DNA of 39,526 nt from Halomonas sp. (GCA_003553625.1 PWEV01000270.1:1-39526); one strand, 5' to 3'. Positions 18,334 through 27,291 are shown, counted from the first letter of the stretch. Numbers and translations are program-made. The notes: generated by a model from the letters alone, not told the origin.

Positions 18334-20238
18334 TCAGGCCGTCAACAGGGCATTGAGGCGCTTGACGTAGGCGGCCGGGTCGTCGAGGTGACCTCCCTCC
18401 GCGATGATCGCCTGATCCAGCAGCACGTGGGCCAGATCACCGAAGGCTTCGCCCTCGACGCCCTCCAGTTTGGCCACCAGGGCGTGGACGGGGTTGAGCT
18501 CGAGGATCGGCTTGACCTCGGGCATCGGCTGGCCGGCGGCCTCCATGATGCGGCGCATCTGGAAGCCCATCTCGTGCTCGGGCAGCACCACGCAGGCCGG
18601 CGAGTCGGTCAGCCGGTGGGTCACCTTGACCTCCTGGACCTGGTCGCCCAGCGCCTCCTTGACGCGCTTGACCAGATCCTCCTTGGCCTTGGCGGTCTCT
18701 TCCTGGGCCTGCTTCTCCTCCTCGCCCTCGATGTCACCGAGGTCGAGCTCGCCCTTGGCCACGTCGACCAAGGCCTTGCCGTCGTACTCGTTGAGATGGC
18801 TCATCAACCACTCATCGACGCGGTCGTGCAGCAGCACTACCTCGATCCCCTTCTTGCGGAAGATCTCCAGGTGGGGGCTGGACTTGGCCGCGTTGAAGCT
18901 GTCGGCGACGATGTAATAGATCTTCTGCTGTCCCTCCTGCATGCGTTCCACATAGTCGGCCAGTGACTGGTCCTGGGTGGCGCTGTCGGTGTGGGTGGTG
19001 GAGAAACGCAGCAGGCCGGCGATCTTCTCGCGGTTGGCGAAGTCCTCCGCCGGGCCCTCCTTGAGCACGCTGCCGAAGGTGTTCCAGAAGGTCTGGTAGG
19101 CAGGCTTGTCCTTGGCCAGCTTCTTGAGCATGTCCAGGGCTCGCTTGGTCAGCGCGGAGCGGATCTTCTCCACCTTCGGGTCCTGCTGAAGCAGCTCCCG
19201 AGAAACGTTGAGCGACAGGTCACGGGTGTCCAGCACGCCCTTGATGAAGCGCAGGTAGAGAGGCAGGAACTGCTCGGCGTCGTCCATGATGAAGACACGC
19301 TGTACGTAGAGCTTCACGCCACGGGCGCCATCACGTTCATAGAGATCGAAGGGCGCACGGCCAGGCACGTAGAGCAGGCTGGTGTACTCGAGCTTGCCCT
19401 CCACCTTGTTGTGACTCCAGGTCAGCGGGTCGCTGAAGTCGTGGGCCACGTGCTTGTAGAAGGCCTGGTACTCCTCGTCCGAGATTTCACCCTTGGGGCG
19501 CGACCAGAGCGCGGTGGCCTCGTTGACCGTCTCCCAGGTGGTGATTTCGCTGCCCTCGATGGCGTTGCCCTCATCGTCGCGGGCGCTCTCGACCTTCGGC
19601 ATGCGCACCGGCACCTCGATGTGGTCGGAGTACTTGCGCACCAGACTCTGCAGGCGGAAGTCGTCGGCGAACTCCTTGGCGTCTTCCTTCAGATGCAGCA
19701 CGATCTCGGTGCCGTGGGCCTCGCGTTCGATGTCGGCCACGGTGAACTCGCCCTCGCCCCTGGAGCGCCACTCCACGCCCTCGGCCTTGTCGCTGCCCGC
19801 CTTGCGGGTGCGCACGCTGATCTCGTCCGCGACGATGAAGCCGGAGTAGAAACCGACGCCGAACTGGCCGATCAGCCGGGCATCCTTCTGCTGCTCGCCG
19901 GAGAGCTGCTTGAGGAAGTCGGCGGTACCGGAGCGCGCGATGGTGCCGAGGTTCGAAATGACCTCATCGCGGGTCATGCCGATGCCGTTGTCGCGCACGG
20001 TGACGGTGCCCGCCTCGGCGTCGTGTTCGATCTCGATACGCAGTTCGCTGTCGCCCTCATAGAGCGAATCGTTGTCCAGCGCCGCGTAGCGCAGCTTGTC
20101 GCAGGCGTCGGCGCCGTTGGATATCAGCTCGCGAAGGAAGATCTCCCGGTTGGAGTAGAGGGAGTGGATCATCAGGTGAAGCAGCTGCTTGACCTCGGTC
20201 TGGAAGCCAAGGGTTTCTTCGTGCGTGGCGGTGGTCAT
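18334..20238 (-). CDS. htpG: Chaperone HtpG (bacterial Hsp90)
   Basis: A 634-residue ATP-dependent chaperone. The N-terminal GHKL ATPase domain starts [20 protein letters not shown] and holds [31 protein letters not shown] and [13 protein letters not shown]. Middle and C-terminal dimerisation domains follow, with [16 protein letters not shown] in the middle part. Length matches the family (about 624-640). The ATG has AGGA close upstream. The gene is preceded by a clear heat-shock promoter and followed by an intrinsic terminator, so it is probably a single-gene heat-shock unit. Confidence 0.98.
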   Translation of the reverse strand: MTTATHEETLGFQTEVKQLLHLMIHSLYSNREIFLRELISNGADACDKLRYAALDNDSLYEGDSELRIEIEHDAEAGTVTVRDNGIGMTRDEVISNLGTIARSGTADFLKQLSGEQQKDARLIGQFGVGFYSGFIVADEISVRTRKAGSDKAEGVEWRSRGEGEFTVADIEREAHGTEIVLHLKEDAKEFADDFRLQSLVRKYSDHIEVPVRMPKVESARDDEGNAIEGSEITTWETVNEATALWSRPKGEISDEEYQAFYKHVAHDFSDPLTWSHNKVEGKLEYTSLLYVPGRAPFDLYERDGARGVKLYVQRVFIMDDAEQFLPLYLRFIKGVLDTRDLSLNVSRELLQQDPKVEKIRSALTKRALDMLKKLAKDKPAYQTFWNTFGSVLKEGPAEDFANREKIAGLLRFSTTHTDSATQDQSLADYVERMQEGQQKIYYIVADSFNAAKSSPHLEIFRKKGIEVVLLHDRVDEWLMSHLNEYDGKALVDVAKGELDLGDIEGEEEKQAQEETAKAKEDLVKRVKEALGDQVQEVKVTHRLTDSPACVVLPEHEMGFQMRRIMEAAGQPMPEVKPILELNPVHALVAKLEGVEGEAFGDLAHVLLDQAIIAEGGHLDDPAAYVKRLNALLTA

Positions 20239-20302
20239 GTGTCCTGAACCTCGTCGACATGTTCTGCGGCGAGCGTCGCCGCGGGTTGAATCACTGTCGC
20301 CG

Positions 20303-20330
20303 ATATGGGGCCCCGCAGATGCTTTTCAAG
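20303..20330 (-). promoter_or_regulatory. Sigma-32 (heat-shock) promoter of htpG
   Basis: Read on the minus strand, CTTGAAA (20324-20330) and CCCCATAT (20303-20310) are separated by 13 bases. Both boxes are perfect matches to the RpoH consensus CTTGAAA / CCCCATNT. They lie 64 bases upstream of the htpG start and 13 bases past the stop of the thioesterase remnant. Confidence 0.92.
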
Positions 20331-20343
20331 CCTCGCCGCCGCT

Positions 20344-20508
20344 TCATGCCTCGCCGCGGCCGGACTCGCCCAGCACGAATTGCAGCCGTGCCGTGGCCAC
20401 CGGCGTCGACTCGCGCTCCTGCCAGGCGCTGACCCGGACGTTGGCCAGACGGCGTCCCTCACGCATCAGAGGACAGCAGCGAAGGTGGGCCCCGCTCCCC
20501 GCCGCGGC
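20344..20508 (-). pseudogene. C-terminal remnant of a hotdog-fold thioesterase
   Basis: An open stretch of 54 codons between two stops, with no convincing start and no ribosome binding site. It reads HLRCCPLMREGRRLANVRVS, then AWQERESTPVATARLQFVL, then GESGRGEA. This matches the last two strands of PaaI/DUF4442-type hotdog acyl-CoA thioesterases, where GRRLANVRVSAWQ and PVATA are recurrent wording. The N-terminal two thirds, with the catalytic helix, are missing: upstream is a stop and then sequence leading into the divergent slt gene. I read it as a decayed gene truncated at its 5' end. Family recognition is from memory of the pattern. Confidence 0.6.
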
Positions 20509-20624
20509 TCAAGGCGCCTCCCGTCAAAGCAGTACCACCTTCGGTTAGCCTTGCCCTCTACCCTTGACGCCGGGAATAGGCCACGATGGAAGTCATAGGA
20601 CGTCAACTCCCGGAGACCCTTACC

Positions 20625-22610
20625 ATGCGCCTACGCCACCCGGCGACGACGCGCGGCGCCAGGTACAGCGGCGCCCGACGCATCGCTACCCTGCTGACCA
20701 CGCTGACGCTGCTGCTGCCCTTCTCCCTGCCGCTGGCCCAGGCCGATGATCGCGCGCTGCGCGACGCCCTGGAAGCCGCCCGCAGCCAGCAGTGGGAGCG
20801 TATCGATCAGCGCGCCATTGCCGGCCACCCGCTGGCCGGCTACGTGGAGTACCACCGCCTTCGTGGACGCCTGCCCCAGGCCGAGCCGGGCCAGATTCTC
20901 GACTTCATCGAGCGCCACGATGACTCGCCGCTGGGCGAGTGGCTGCGCGGCCAGGCCATCGCCCAGTACGGTTACGCCGGACGCTACGGCAGCCTGCTCG
21001 CCGTGGCTGATGGCGAACCCGCCGGCACCGCCCGCCAGTGCTACTACTACTCCGCCCTGCTCGGCAGTGACCCCCAGGCTGCCGCCGAGGGCGGACTGGC
21101 ACTGTGGATGGTCGGCCGCTCCCAGCCGGACGCCTGCAACAACCTGTTCGGCGCCCTGCGCAGCCGCGGGGTGATCGGCGAGCAGCAGATCTGGGAGCGC
21201 AAGATGCTGGCCTGGCAGGCCGGCGAACCGGGGCTCGCCGGCTATCTTGGCCGACAGCTCGGCAGCCGCTGGGATGACTCACGCCGGGTCATGGAGCGCC
21301 TCTCGGGCGACTTTGCCGCCGTGACCCGGGTGCCGACCTGCCTGGGACCCGAGTGCCGCGGCTCCGGGCCGCTGTTTGCCGCCGCCATGCACGGCTTCAC
21401 CCGGGCCGACACCGAGGCGGCCGTGGAGGCCTGGCGCAAGATTGCGCCGCACCTGCCCATCGAGCAAGAGCACCGCCGCGCCATCGAGCGCGACCTGATC
21501 TTCTACTCGCTGGTACGGGACGTCCGCCAGCATCGCGGCTGGGTCGACGAGGCCCTGGCCGGGCGAAGCGACGCCGATCTGCTGGAGCTGCGCGTACGAG
21601 CCGCCCTCGGTGAACGCGACTGGCGCGGGGTGCTGAGCTGGCTGGACCGCATGGAGCCCGAGACCCGGGACGACAGCCGCTGGCACTACTGGGCGGGGCG
21701 CGCCCACGAGCAGCTGGGTGACAGCGCCCGCTCCCGGGACGCCTTGACGCTGGCCGCCCAGGGGCGCAGTTTCTTCGGTTTTGCCGCCGCCGACCGCATC
21801 GGTCAGCCCTACGCTCTTAACCTGGAGCGCAACGGCTTCGACGACGGCTTCCGGCAGCAGGTCTCCGGCTGGCCGGCCGTGCAGCGCACCGAGGCGCTGC
21901 TGCGGATCAACGAACCCGGCCTGGCGGCCAGTGAATGGTATGCGGCCGTGGAGCGGGCCGGAGAACGCGAAGCACGCGCCCTGGCCGACTACGCCCAGCG
22001 CCGCGGCTGGCATGCCAAGCTGGTGCAGACCACCATCACCGGCGGCATGTGGGACGCCCTGGACTGGCGCTTCCCCGAGGCCTACCGCGAGCACTTCCTG
22101 CATTGGGGCCGCATGACTGGCGTCGATCCCTATCTGCTGATGGGCATTGCCCGCCGCGAGAGCGCCTACAACCCCACGGCACTCTCTCCCGCCGGTGCCC
22201 GCGGCCTGATGCAGGTGATGCCGGGTACCGCCACGCAGTTGGCCCGCCAGCTCGGCATCAGTGATCCCGGCGCCTACGGGGTGCTCGACCCCGAGCTCAA
22301 CATTCGCCTGGGCAGCACCTATATTCGCGACATGCTAGACCGCTACAGTGGCAACCGTCTGGCCGCGGCGGCCGCCTACAACGCCGGCCCCGGACGGGTC
22401 GATCGCTGGCTGGCCGATGCCCCGGAGGAGTTCGACCTCTTCGTGGAGAGCATCCCGTTCCGGGAGACCCGGCTCTACGTCCAGGCGGTGCTCTCCTACC
22501 GAGCGATCTTCGAGAGCCTGGCCAACGGCGGCGACAGCCGGGGCGTCTCGATGCTGAGCCCTGCGGAGAAGACGGTGCGCTACGACCGCTCGCTGCTGGC
22601 CAGGAACTGA
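20625..22610 (+). CDS. slt: Soluble lytic murein transglycosylase
   Basis: A 661-residue periplasmic enzyme cleaving peptidoglycan glycan strands to 1,6-anhydromuropeptides. An N-terminal signal peptide (Arg-rich, then ATLLTTLTLLLPFSLPLAQA) is followed by a long helical superhelix domain and a C-terminal lysozyme-like SLT domain. That domain has MGIARRESAYNP with catalytic Glu512, then GARGLMQVMPGTA and AAAAYNAGPGRVDRW. The start at 20625 has GGAG nine bases upstream and gives a normal signal peptide. An in-frame ATG at 20586 would add 13 polar residues and has a weak site. It ends 15 bases before the convergent LysE-type gene. Confidence 0.94.
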   Translation: MRLRHPATTRGARYSGARRIATLLTTLTLLLPFSLPLAQADDRALRDALEAARSQQWERIDQRAIAGHPLAGYVEYHRLRGRLPQAEPGQILDFIERHDDSPLGEWLRGQAIAQYGYAGRYGSLLAVADGEPAGTARQCYYYSALLGSDPQAAAEGGLALWMVGRSQPDACNNLFGALRSRGVIGEQQIWERKMLAWQAGEPGLAGYLGRQLGSRWDDSRRVMERLSGDFAAVTRVPTCLGPECRGSGPLFAAAMHGFTRADTEAAVEAWRKIAPHLPIEQEHRRAIERDLIFYSLVRDVRQHRGWVDEALAGRSDADLLELRVRAALGERDWRGVLSWLDRMEPETRDDSRWHYWAGRAHEQLGDSARSRDALTLAAQGRSFFGFAAADRIGQPYALNLERNGFDDGFRQQVSGWPAVQRTEALLRINEPGLAASEWYAAVERAGEREARALADYAQRRGWHAKLVQTTITGGMWDALDWRFPEAYREHFLHWGRMTGVDPYLLMGIARRESAYNPTALSPAGARGLMQVMPGTATQLARQLGISDPGAYGVLDPELNIRLGSTYIRDMLDRYSGNRLAAAAAYNAGPGRVDRWLADAPEEFDLFVESIPFRETRLYVQAVLSYRAIFESLANGGDSRGVSMLSPAEKTVRYDRSLLARN

Positions 22611-22625
22611 CGAATAGCGCCATGC

Positions 22626-23273
22626 TTAGGGTGACGGAGCCCGTTCCAGCGCCAGCTTGAGGCCAAAGGCGATCAGCACGGCCCCGGTGGCGCCGTTGAG
22701 GCCGCGGGCGAAGGCGCGGCTGGCCAGCAGGCGACCGGCGCTGCCCACCATCACCGCCACGCTGATCTGCCAAAGGTTCGCGATCACGAAATGCACCCCG
22801 GCCAGGAACAGCGACTTGGCCAGTGCCGGGTCGCCGGGGGCGATGAACTGGGGCAGGAAGGCCATGTAGAAGACCACGGTCTTGGGGTTGAGCACGTTGG
22901 AGAGCAGCCCTTCGCGCAGTGGCTGCCATACCGGCACCGGGCGGCGCTCGCCGGTCACCCCCGCCACCGCCAATCCCTGGCTTCGACGCGCCGCCAGAAG
23001 GCTGTGCACGCCCAGCCACACCAGATAGGCGGCCCCGGCCAGCTTGAGCAGGCCGAAGGCCCAGGCCGACTGCAGCAGGATCAGCGAGATGCCCAGCGCC
23101 GAGACCGTGGCGTGGACGAAGAGCCCACAGCAGATCGCCAGGCTGGTCAGAATACCGTCGCGGACTCCGCCCCGAGCGGTGTTGCGAATCACCAGCAGAG
23201 TGTCGACCCCGGGGCTGAGAGAAAGCAGGGTAATAGCCACCAGAAAGGGCCAGAACTGAGCATCGATGAACAT
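22626..23273 (-). CDS. LysE/RhtB-family amino-acid exporter
   Basis: A 215-residue inner-membrane protein with about six hydrophobic helices. The signature LLSLSPGVDTLLVIRNTARGG near the N-terminus and LKLAGAAYLVWLGVHSL in the third helix region place it in the LysE/RhtB family, which exports amino acids such as homoserine, threonine, lysine or leucine. LLSNVLNPKTVVFYMAFLPQF is also typical. A GTG at 23285 is in frame but touches the AAGGA site directly. The ATG at 23273, 11 bases from AAGGAG, is preferred. The substrate is not predictable. Confidence 0.92.
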   Translation of the reverse strand: MFIDAQFWPFLVAITLLSLSPGVDTLLVIRNTARGGVRDGILTSLAICCGLFVHATVSALGISLILLQSAWAFGLLKLAGAAYLVWLGVHSLLAARRSQGLAVAGVTGERRPVPVWQPLREGLLSNVLNPKTVVFYMAFLPQFIAPGDPALAKSLFLAGVHFVIANLWQISVAVMVGSAGRLLASRAFARGLNGATGAVLIAFGLKLALERAPSP

Positions 23274-23535
23274 GGGAGCAGGCACTCCTTGCGTCGGGTT
23301 GCGGGCTTGCTGCCCGGCGGGATTCGATCTACAGTGATTTTGGCGGTTGACGGCCGACCCATGAGAACCGGATCGTCAACTGCAGCGTGTGGTCACCAGG
23401 AAGCGAGTTGTCGATTGTCTTTCGATACCTTCGATGATGAATGGCGAAAACTTCTTTCCTGTTCTGTCCACGCACTTCGGGCATCCGCACCGGCGGGCCC
23501 GGTACGACCATTAAAGTATGTTAAGGAAATCGACA
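23274..23535. promoter_or_regulatory. Divergent leader region between the LysE-type gene and the cold-shock gene
   Basis: This 262-base stretch is less GC-rich near the cold-shock gene than its surroundings. It contains an interrupted inverted repeat GTTGAC (23346-23351) / GTCAAC (23374-23379). I see no confident sigma-70 promoter. A long untranslated leader, usual for cold-shock genes, would fit. AAGGA lies nine bases before the cold-shock start. Confidence 0.35.
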
Positions 23536-23742
23536 ATGGCAACTGGCACTGTCAAGTGGTTCAACGACACCAAGGGCTACGGCTTCATCTCTCCGGACGA
23601 CGGCGGTGATGACCTGTTCGCTCACTTTTCCGAGATTCAGGCTGAAGGCTTCAAGACCCTGCAGGACGGCCAGAAGGTCACCTTCGAGGTCACCCAGGGC
23701 AAGAAGGGCCTTCAGGCCTCCAACATCCGCCCAGCCGACTGA
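23536..23742 (+). CDS. Cold-shock domain protein (CspA family)
   Basis: A 68-residue single cold-shock domain. RNP1 is KGYGFISP (residues 14-21) and RNP2 is the DLFAHFS stretch (29-35), the latter with Phe in place of the more usual VFVH wording. It begins [17 protein letters not shown], the standard family N-terminus. These proteins bind single-stranded RNA and DNA and act as RNA chaperones, either at low temperature or constitutively. The start is set at 23536, with AAGGA nine bases upstream, rather than six codons earlier. A strong terminator follows, so it is a single-gene unit. Which paralogue (CspA, CspD, CspE and so on) cannot be told. Confidence 0.95.
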   Translation: MATGTVKWFNDTKGYGFISPDDGGDDLFAHFSEIQAEGFKTLQDGQKVTFEVTQGKKGLQASNIRPAD

Positions 23743-23787
23743 TCCGATACGCGGAAGGCGACGCCTCGTCGACGCCGCTGAAACGAG

Positions 23788-23814
23788 AAGGCCCACCGTT
23801 CGGTGGGCCTTTTT
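23788..23814 (+). terminator. Intrinsic terminator of the cold-shock gene
   Basis: An 11-bp perfect stem (AAGGCCCACCG at 23788-23798 and its complement at 23801-23811) with a tight loop, followed by a T-run through 23814. It is 46 bases past the stop. The lipoprotein gene converges on it from the other side. Confidence 0.9.
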
Positions 23815-23861
23815 CTGTCGCGGGACGGAGGCGCCGCGCCCCCAGGGGGTAGGCCTCTCGG

Positions 23862-24560
23862 CTAGTTTCCCTCCATGGGCTCGATCTCGAAATCGTCTGC
23901 CTCCATGGGTTCGAACTCGGGGAGCTCCTGTTCCACGGCATCGAACTGCTCCTCCAGGCGACGCTGAGCTTCCTCGAAGCGGCGCTCCTGCTCCTCGATG
24001 ATGGCATCGATGTCGGAGCTGGTCGGCCCACCGGTATCCAGCTGGCCTTCATCGAGGCCGGAATCGAAGTCCATACCGGCGTCGAACTCGTCATCACCCT
24101 CCATGGGCTCGGGGACCACGGCCTCCTCCTCGGCCGCCTCGAACTGCTCATCGATACGCCGCTGGGCCTCCTCGAAGCGCCGCTCGGTCTCCTCGAGCAT
24201 GGCGTCGATCTCGTCGCGGGTGGTCTCCCCGGGCAGCGCGGCCCCCTCGTCAAGGGTGCTGGCCGGAGACTCACCCAGGGTCTCTGCCTCGGGAATCTCC
24301 TCCGGCACCTCGTCGGGCACGTCGGTCTCGGGAGCGGGCACATCGGCCGCGGGCGCTTCCTCCTGGACCAGCCCCGCCTGCTCCTCGGGGGACAGCTCAT
24401 CCTCGAGGGCTTCCGGTTCGGCCTCGGCCGGCTCGGCGCTCTCTTCCTGCGCGGCAGGGTCGGCCGTCGAAGGAGTCGGCTCGTCACCGTTGCCGCAGCC
24501 GTAGAGTCCCAGCGCCATCAGGGCCGCCAGCAGCGCGGGCTTCCAGGGTCTCTTCACCAT
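23862..24560 (-). CDS. Highly acidic lipoprotein with an internally duplicated helical module
   Basis: A 232-residue protein with a lipoprotein signal peptide: basic MVKRPWK, a hydrophobic stretch and a lipobox LYGC with Cys22. Residues 23-110 are Glu/Asp/Pro/Ala-rich and probably disordered. Two similar modules follow, at about 115-156 and 182-223. Each starts with an (E/D)IDA-type motif, runs through ERRFEEAQRR and an EEQF-like stretch, and ends in EPME plus acidic residues; a third EPME is at 227-230. The modules look like charged amphipathic helices. No function is recognised. It lies downstream of lemA and the M48 peptidase in the same direction. A GTG one codon later has better spacing to AGGAG. 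Confidence 0.85.
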   Translation of the reverse strand: MVKRPWKPALLAALMALGLYGCGNGDEPTPSTADPAAQEESAEPAEAEPEALEDELSPEEQAGLVQEEAPAADVPAPETDVPDEVPEEIPEAETLGESPASTLDEGAALPGETTRDEIDAMLEETERRFEEAQRRIDEQFEAAEEEAVVPEPMEGDDEFDAGMDFDSGLDEGQLDTGGPTSSDIDAIIEEQERRFEEAQRRLEEQFDAVEQELPEFEPMEADDFEIEPMEGN

Positions 24561-24632
24561 CCTCTCCTCAATCCTGATTTCAAGAGTGACATTGCAACAG
24601 AGCGGCCGGCCTCCCGCAAGGCTGAACCCGGA

Positions 24633-26582
24633 TCACTCTTCCCGAAGCGGCACTGGACAGCCCAGGGTCCAGGCCACGGCACGCAGCAGCTCGGACTCCT
24701 CGGGCAAGATTCGGCCATCCTGCTCCACGCAGCACACCATGGCGGTCAGCAGCGCCGCCCGTTCGGCCTGCACCAGCCTCACCAGACGTTCCATGGCCCA
24801 GTCCAGCTCCGCCGCCGTGGAGGGCTCGCGCACCAGATCCAGTGCGACGCCGAGCGCCCTCCCCGCCTGATCGAGGGACTCACGCTGTTCATCCGTCGAG
24901 GCCAGACCGCTGCGCGCCAGGGTGGAGAGCAGCAGCGAAAGTGGCCCCGCCAGATCGCGCAGGTGCCGGTCTCGCCGCGCCCGCCGTTCGCCCTCGATGC
25001 CCACGAGCACCAGCCGATGCAGCGCCCACTGCAGGGCACCCGGCACGATCTCGGCGGCCATCAGCCCCGCGAGACACTGGCGGAAGCGGGCAAACTGGGC
25101 CGCCGAGAGCTGGCGCAACTGCGGCAGGGCCAGTTCGATCAGCGGCAGGCGATCCCCCGGCGTCAGGCCCGACAGGGGCTCGTCCAGGGCGTCGAGTTCA
25201 CGGAGCACCTCGGGCAGCGCCTGGTTGGCCAGCACGCGACGCTGGGCATCACGGCTGGCCGGATCCACCCCCATCAGGATGCCGTAGACCAGCGCTCGGG
25301 CGGCGAAGGGCTCATGAGCGGCGTCGATCAGCAGCGCGTCGATGCTGGCCAGCCGGCGGCGAGCAGCGGCCAGGGCCGCAGGGTCGGGCTGACCGACGCT
25401 TGCCACCACCGCCCCGGCCAGGGCGGCCCCGGTCATGGCACCCCCCATGCTCTCTCCCGAACCGCCGCTCATCCCTCCGCTCACTCCTCCCGCGAGAATC
25501 GAACCTTGCCGGGAGGGAGTCGTCGAGTCCTGTGACGACGCCGCCTTCGGGGTCGGGGCGAAGGGCTCGGGCAGGTTCCCGTCCCAGCGCGGCAGCACGC
25601 GGCGAATACGCGCCTCAAGGGGGGGGTGGGTAGCGGTGAGCCGGCTCATATGGCGAACGCCGCTTCCGAAGTAGAGGTGGCTGAACTCCGAAGCCTGGGA
25701 GGCCATCAGCCGCGAGCCCATCCGATAGGCCGCCAGGGTCTGCAGCGCGCCGCCGATACCCTCGGGGTTGCGGGTGTACTGGACGGCACTGGCGTCGGCC
25801 AGGAACTCGCGCTGCCGACTCACCGCCGACTTGATCAGGTTGCCGCAGAGGGTACCGGCATAGCCCACCAGCATCAGTGCCGCCCCGCCGGCCATCACCG
25901 CCGCATGCCCCCCGCCACCGCGACGTGAGGAGCGGCCGCGCCCCGACATCGCGGCGCCGCGCAGCAGCAGTCGGCCGATTAGGCCGATCACCAGGATGCC
26001 GTGAAGCAGCGCCACCAGGCGCAGGTTGAGGCGCATGTCGCCGTGGAGGATATGACTGAACTCATGGGCGATGACCCCCTGCAGCTGATCGCGATCGAGG
26101 TACTCGATGGCGCCCCGTGTCACACCGATGGCGGCATCATGGGTGTCGTGACCGGCGGCGAAGGCGTTGATCGCGGCATCCTCGAGCAGGTAGACCGACG
26201 GCACCGGCATGCCCGAGGCGATGGCCATCTCCTCCACCACGTTGAGCAGCTGGCGCTCGTCGGCGTTCCGGGTATCGGGGTTGAGCGGCCGGCCTCCCAG
26301 CGCCTCCGCCACCGCCGAGCCGCCCGCGCGCAGCTGCAGGTGGCGCATCACCGCTCCGCCCACCACCAGGGCCACCACCCCCAGCGTCACCCAGGCGAAC
26401 AGCTCGGGCTCCAGCGCCCGGGCGAGCGGGTCCGGACCGCCTAGCTCACCATCGAACACCACCACGGCCAACGCCACCAGCACGCTGGCCGCCACGATGA
26501 GGCCGACTACGGCGAGCAGGAGCAGCACGACGAGACGGCCGGTCTGGCGCCGGGCGCGATCCTGGGCAGTAAAGAAATCCAT
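24633..26582 (-). CDS. M48-family membrane metallopeptidase with C-terminal helical domain
   Basis: A 649-residue inner-membrane zinc protease. Two hydrophobic segments lie at about 17-42 and 62-79, and the zinc motif HEFSH at 173-177 (Glu174 catalytic). Two further hydrophobic stretches (about 187-205 and 228-245) precede the third ligand region, REFLADASAV. A Gly/Ser-rich linker at about 350-385 leads to a helical C-terminal domain of about 250 residues ending in a TerB-like segment (AERAALLTAMVCCVEQDGRI). HtpX, the usual M48 comparison, is only about 290 residues. It follows lemA by 13 bases with GGAGG six bases before its ATG; LemA-M48 pairing is common. Confidence 0.9.
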   Translation of the reverse strand: MDFFTAQDRARRQTGRLVVLLLLAVVGLIVAASVLVALAVVVFDGELGGPDPLARALEPELFAWVTLGVVALVVGGAVMRHLQLRAGGSAVAEALGGRPLNPDTRNADERQLLNVVEEMAIASGMPVPSVYLLEDAAINAFAAGHDTHDAAIGVTRGAIEYLDRDQLQGVIAHEFSHILHGDMRLNLRLVALLHGILVIGLIGRLLLRGAAMSGRGRSSRRGGGGHAAVMAGGAALMLVGYAGTLCGNLIKSAVSRQREFLADASAVQYTRNPEGIGGALQTLAAYRMGSRLMASQASEFSHLYFGSGVRHMSRLTATHPPLEARIRRVLPRWDGNLPEPFAPTPKAASSQDSTTPSRQGSILAGGVSGGMSGGSGESMGGAMTGAALAGAVVASVGQPDPAALAAARRRLASIDALLIDAAHEPFAARALVYGILMGVDPASRDAQRRVLANQALPEVLRELDALDEPLSGLTPGDRLPLIELALPQLRQLSAAQFARFRQCLAGLMAAEIVPGALQWALHRLVLVGIEGERRARRDRHLRDLAGPLSLLLSTLARSGLASTDEQRESLDQAGRALGVALDLVREPSTAAELDWAMERLVRLVQAERAALLTAMVCCVEQDGRILPEESELLRAVAWTLGCPVPLREE

Positions 26583-26595
26583 GCGCTGCCTCCGC

Positions 26596-27192
26596 TCAGA
26601 AACTCACGCGTGGCGCGGCCTGGATCTCGGCGCTGTTCTCGAACTCCAGCAGCGCGGCATCCTGCTTGTGGCCGAAGGAGGGCGCCAGGATCACCGGGGG
26701 AAAGCTCTGCTTGTAGGTGTTGTACTGCATGACGGCATCGTTGAAGGCCTGGCGGGCGAAGGCGACGCGGTTCTCGGTGCTGGTCAGGCTTTCGGAGAGC
26801 TGCTGCATGTTTTCAGAAGCCTTGAGGTCAGGGTAGGCTTCCATCACCACATTGAGCCTTCCCAGGGCCGTGCCCAGCGCGCCCTCGGCGCCGGAAAGCG
26901 CCGCCATGGCGCCCGGTTCACCGGGATTAGCGGCGGCGTTCCTGAGCCCCACTTCGGCCGCGTTGCGCGCCTCGGTCACCGCCTGCAGGGTCTCGCGTTC
27001 ATGGCTCATGTAGGCGCGGGCGGTTTCCACCAGATTGGGGATCAGGTCGTGGCGGCGCTTCAGCTGCACCTCGATCTGGGCGAAGGCGTTCTGGTAGCGA
27101 TTCTTCAGCGCCACGAGGCGGTTGAAGATCGAGACCCCGTAAATCACCAGCAGACCGAGCACCACCAGAGGCAGAATCATCGAGAGTGACAT
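26596..27192 (-). CDS. lemA: LemA family protein
   Basis: A 198-residue protein with one N-terminal transmembrane helix (about residues 3-22, MILPLVVLGLLVIYGVSIFN) and a long helical-bundle domain. NRLVALKNRYQNAFAQIEVQ, LKRRHDLIPNLVETARAY and NVVMEAYPDLKASENM are classic LemA wording. The function of LemA proteins is poorly defined; they are frequently encoded beside M48 peptidases, as here. The start at 27192 has AAGGA seven bases upstream. The frame runs far upstream without a stop, but that part is antisense to the DUF1538 gene and is not coding. First gene of the lemA-M48-lipoprotein group. Confidence 0.95.
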   Translation of the reverse strand: MSLSMILPLVVLGLLVIYGVSIFNRLVALKNRYQNAFAQIEVQLKRRHDLIPNLVETARAYMSHERETLQAVTEARNAAEVGLRNAAANPGEPGAMAALSGAEGALGTALGRLNVVMEAYPDLKASENMQQLSESLTSTENRVAFARQAFNDAVMQYNTYKQSFPPVILAPSFGHKQDAALLEFENSAEIQAAPRVSF

Positions 27193-27220
27193 GGTCGAAT
27201 CCTTGTCGATATTGGGAGGA

Positions 27221-27239
27221 GCGAGTCCCGGCGACTCGC
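27221..27239. promoter_or_regulatory. Inverted repeat in the lemA leader
   Basis: GCGAGTC (27221-27227) and its complement GACTCGC (27233-27239) flank a 5-base centre. On the minus strand a perfect TTGACA lies just upstream (27244-27249), but no A/T-rich -10 stands at 16-18 bases; the repeat occupies that position. It could be an operator or an mRNA hairpin ahead of lemA. Confidence 0.35.
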
Positions 27240-27291
27240 CCCTTGTCAAGGTCCCGGATGCCGGGTAGGCCATGCCGCAGCCGGGGCGAGA

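Noticed and set aside
16508..18370. 620-codon open frame on the plus strand
   Set aside because: Antisense to pntA; no recognisable domain.
20235..20462. 75-codon minus-strand frame before htpG as a gene
   Set aside because: It covers the sigma-32 promoter and runs in a different frame from the thioesterase remnant; Arg/Ala/Ser-rich with no start site.
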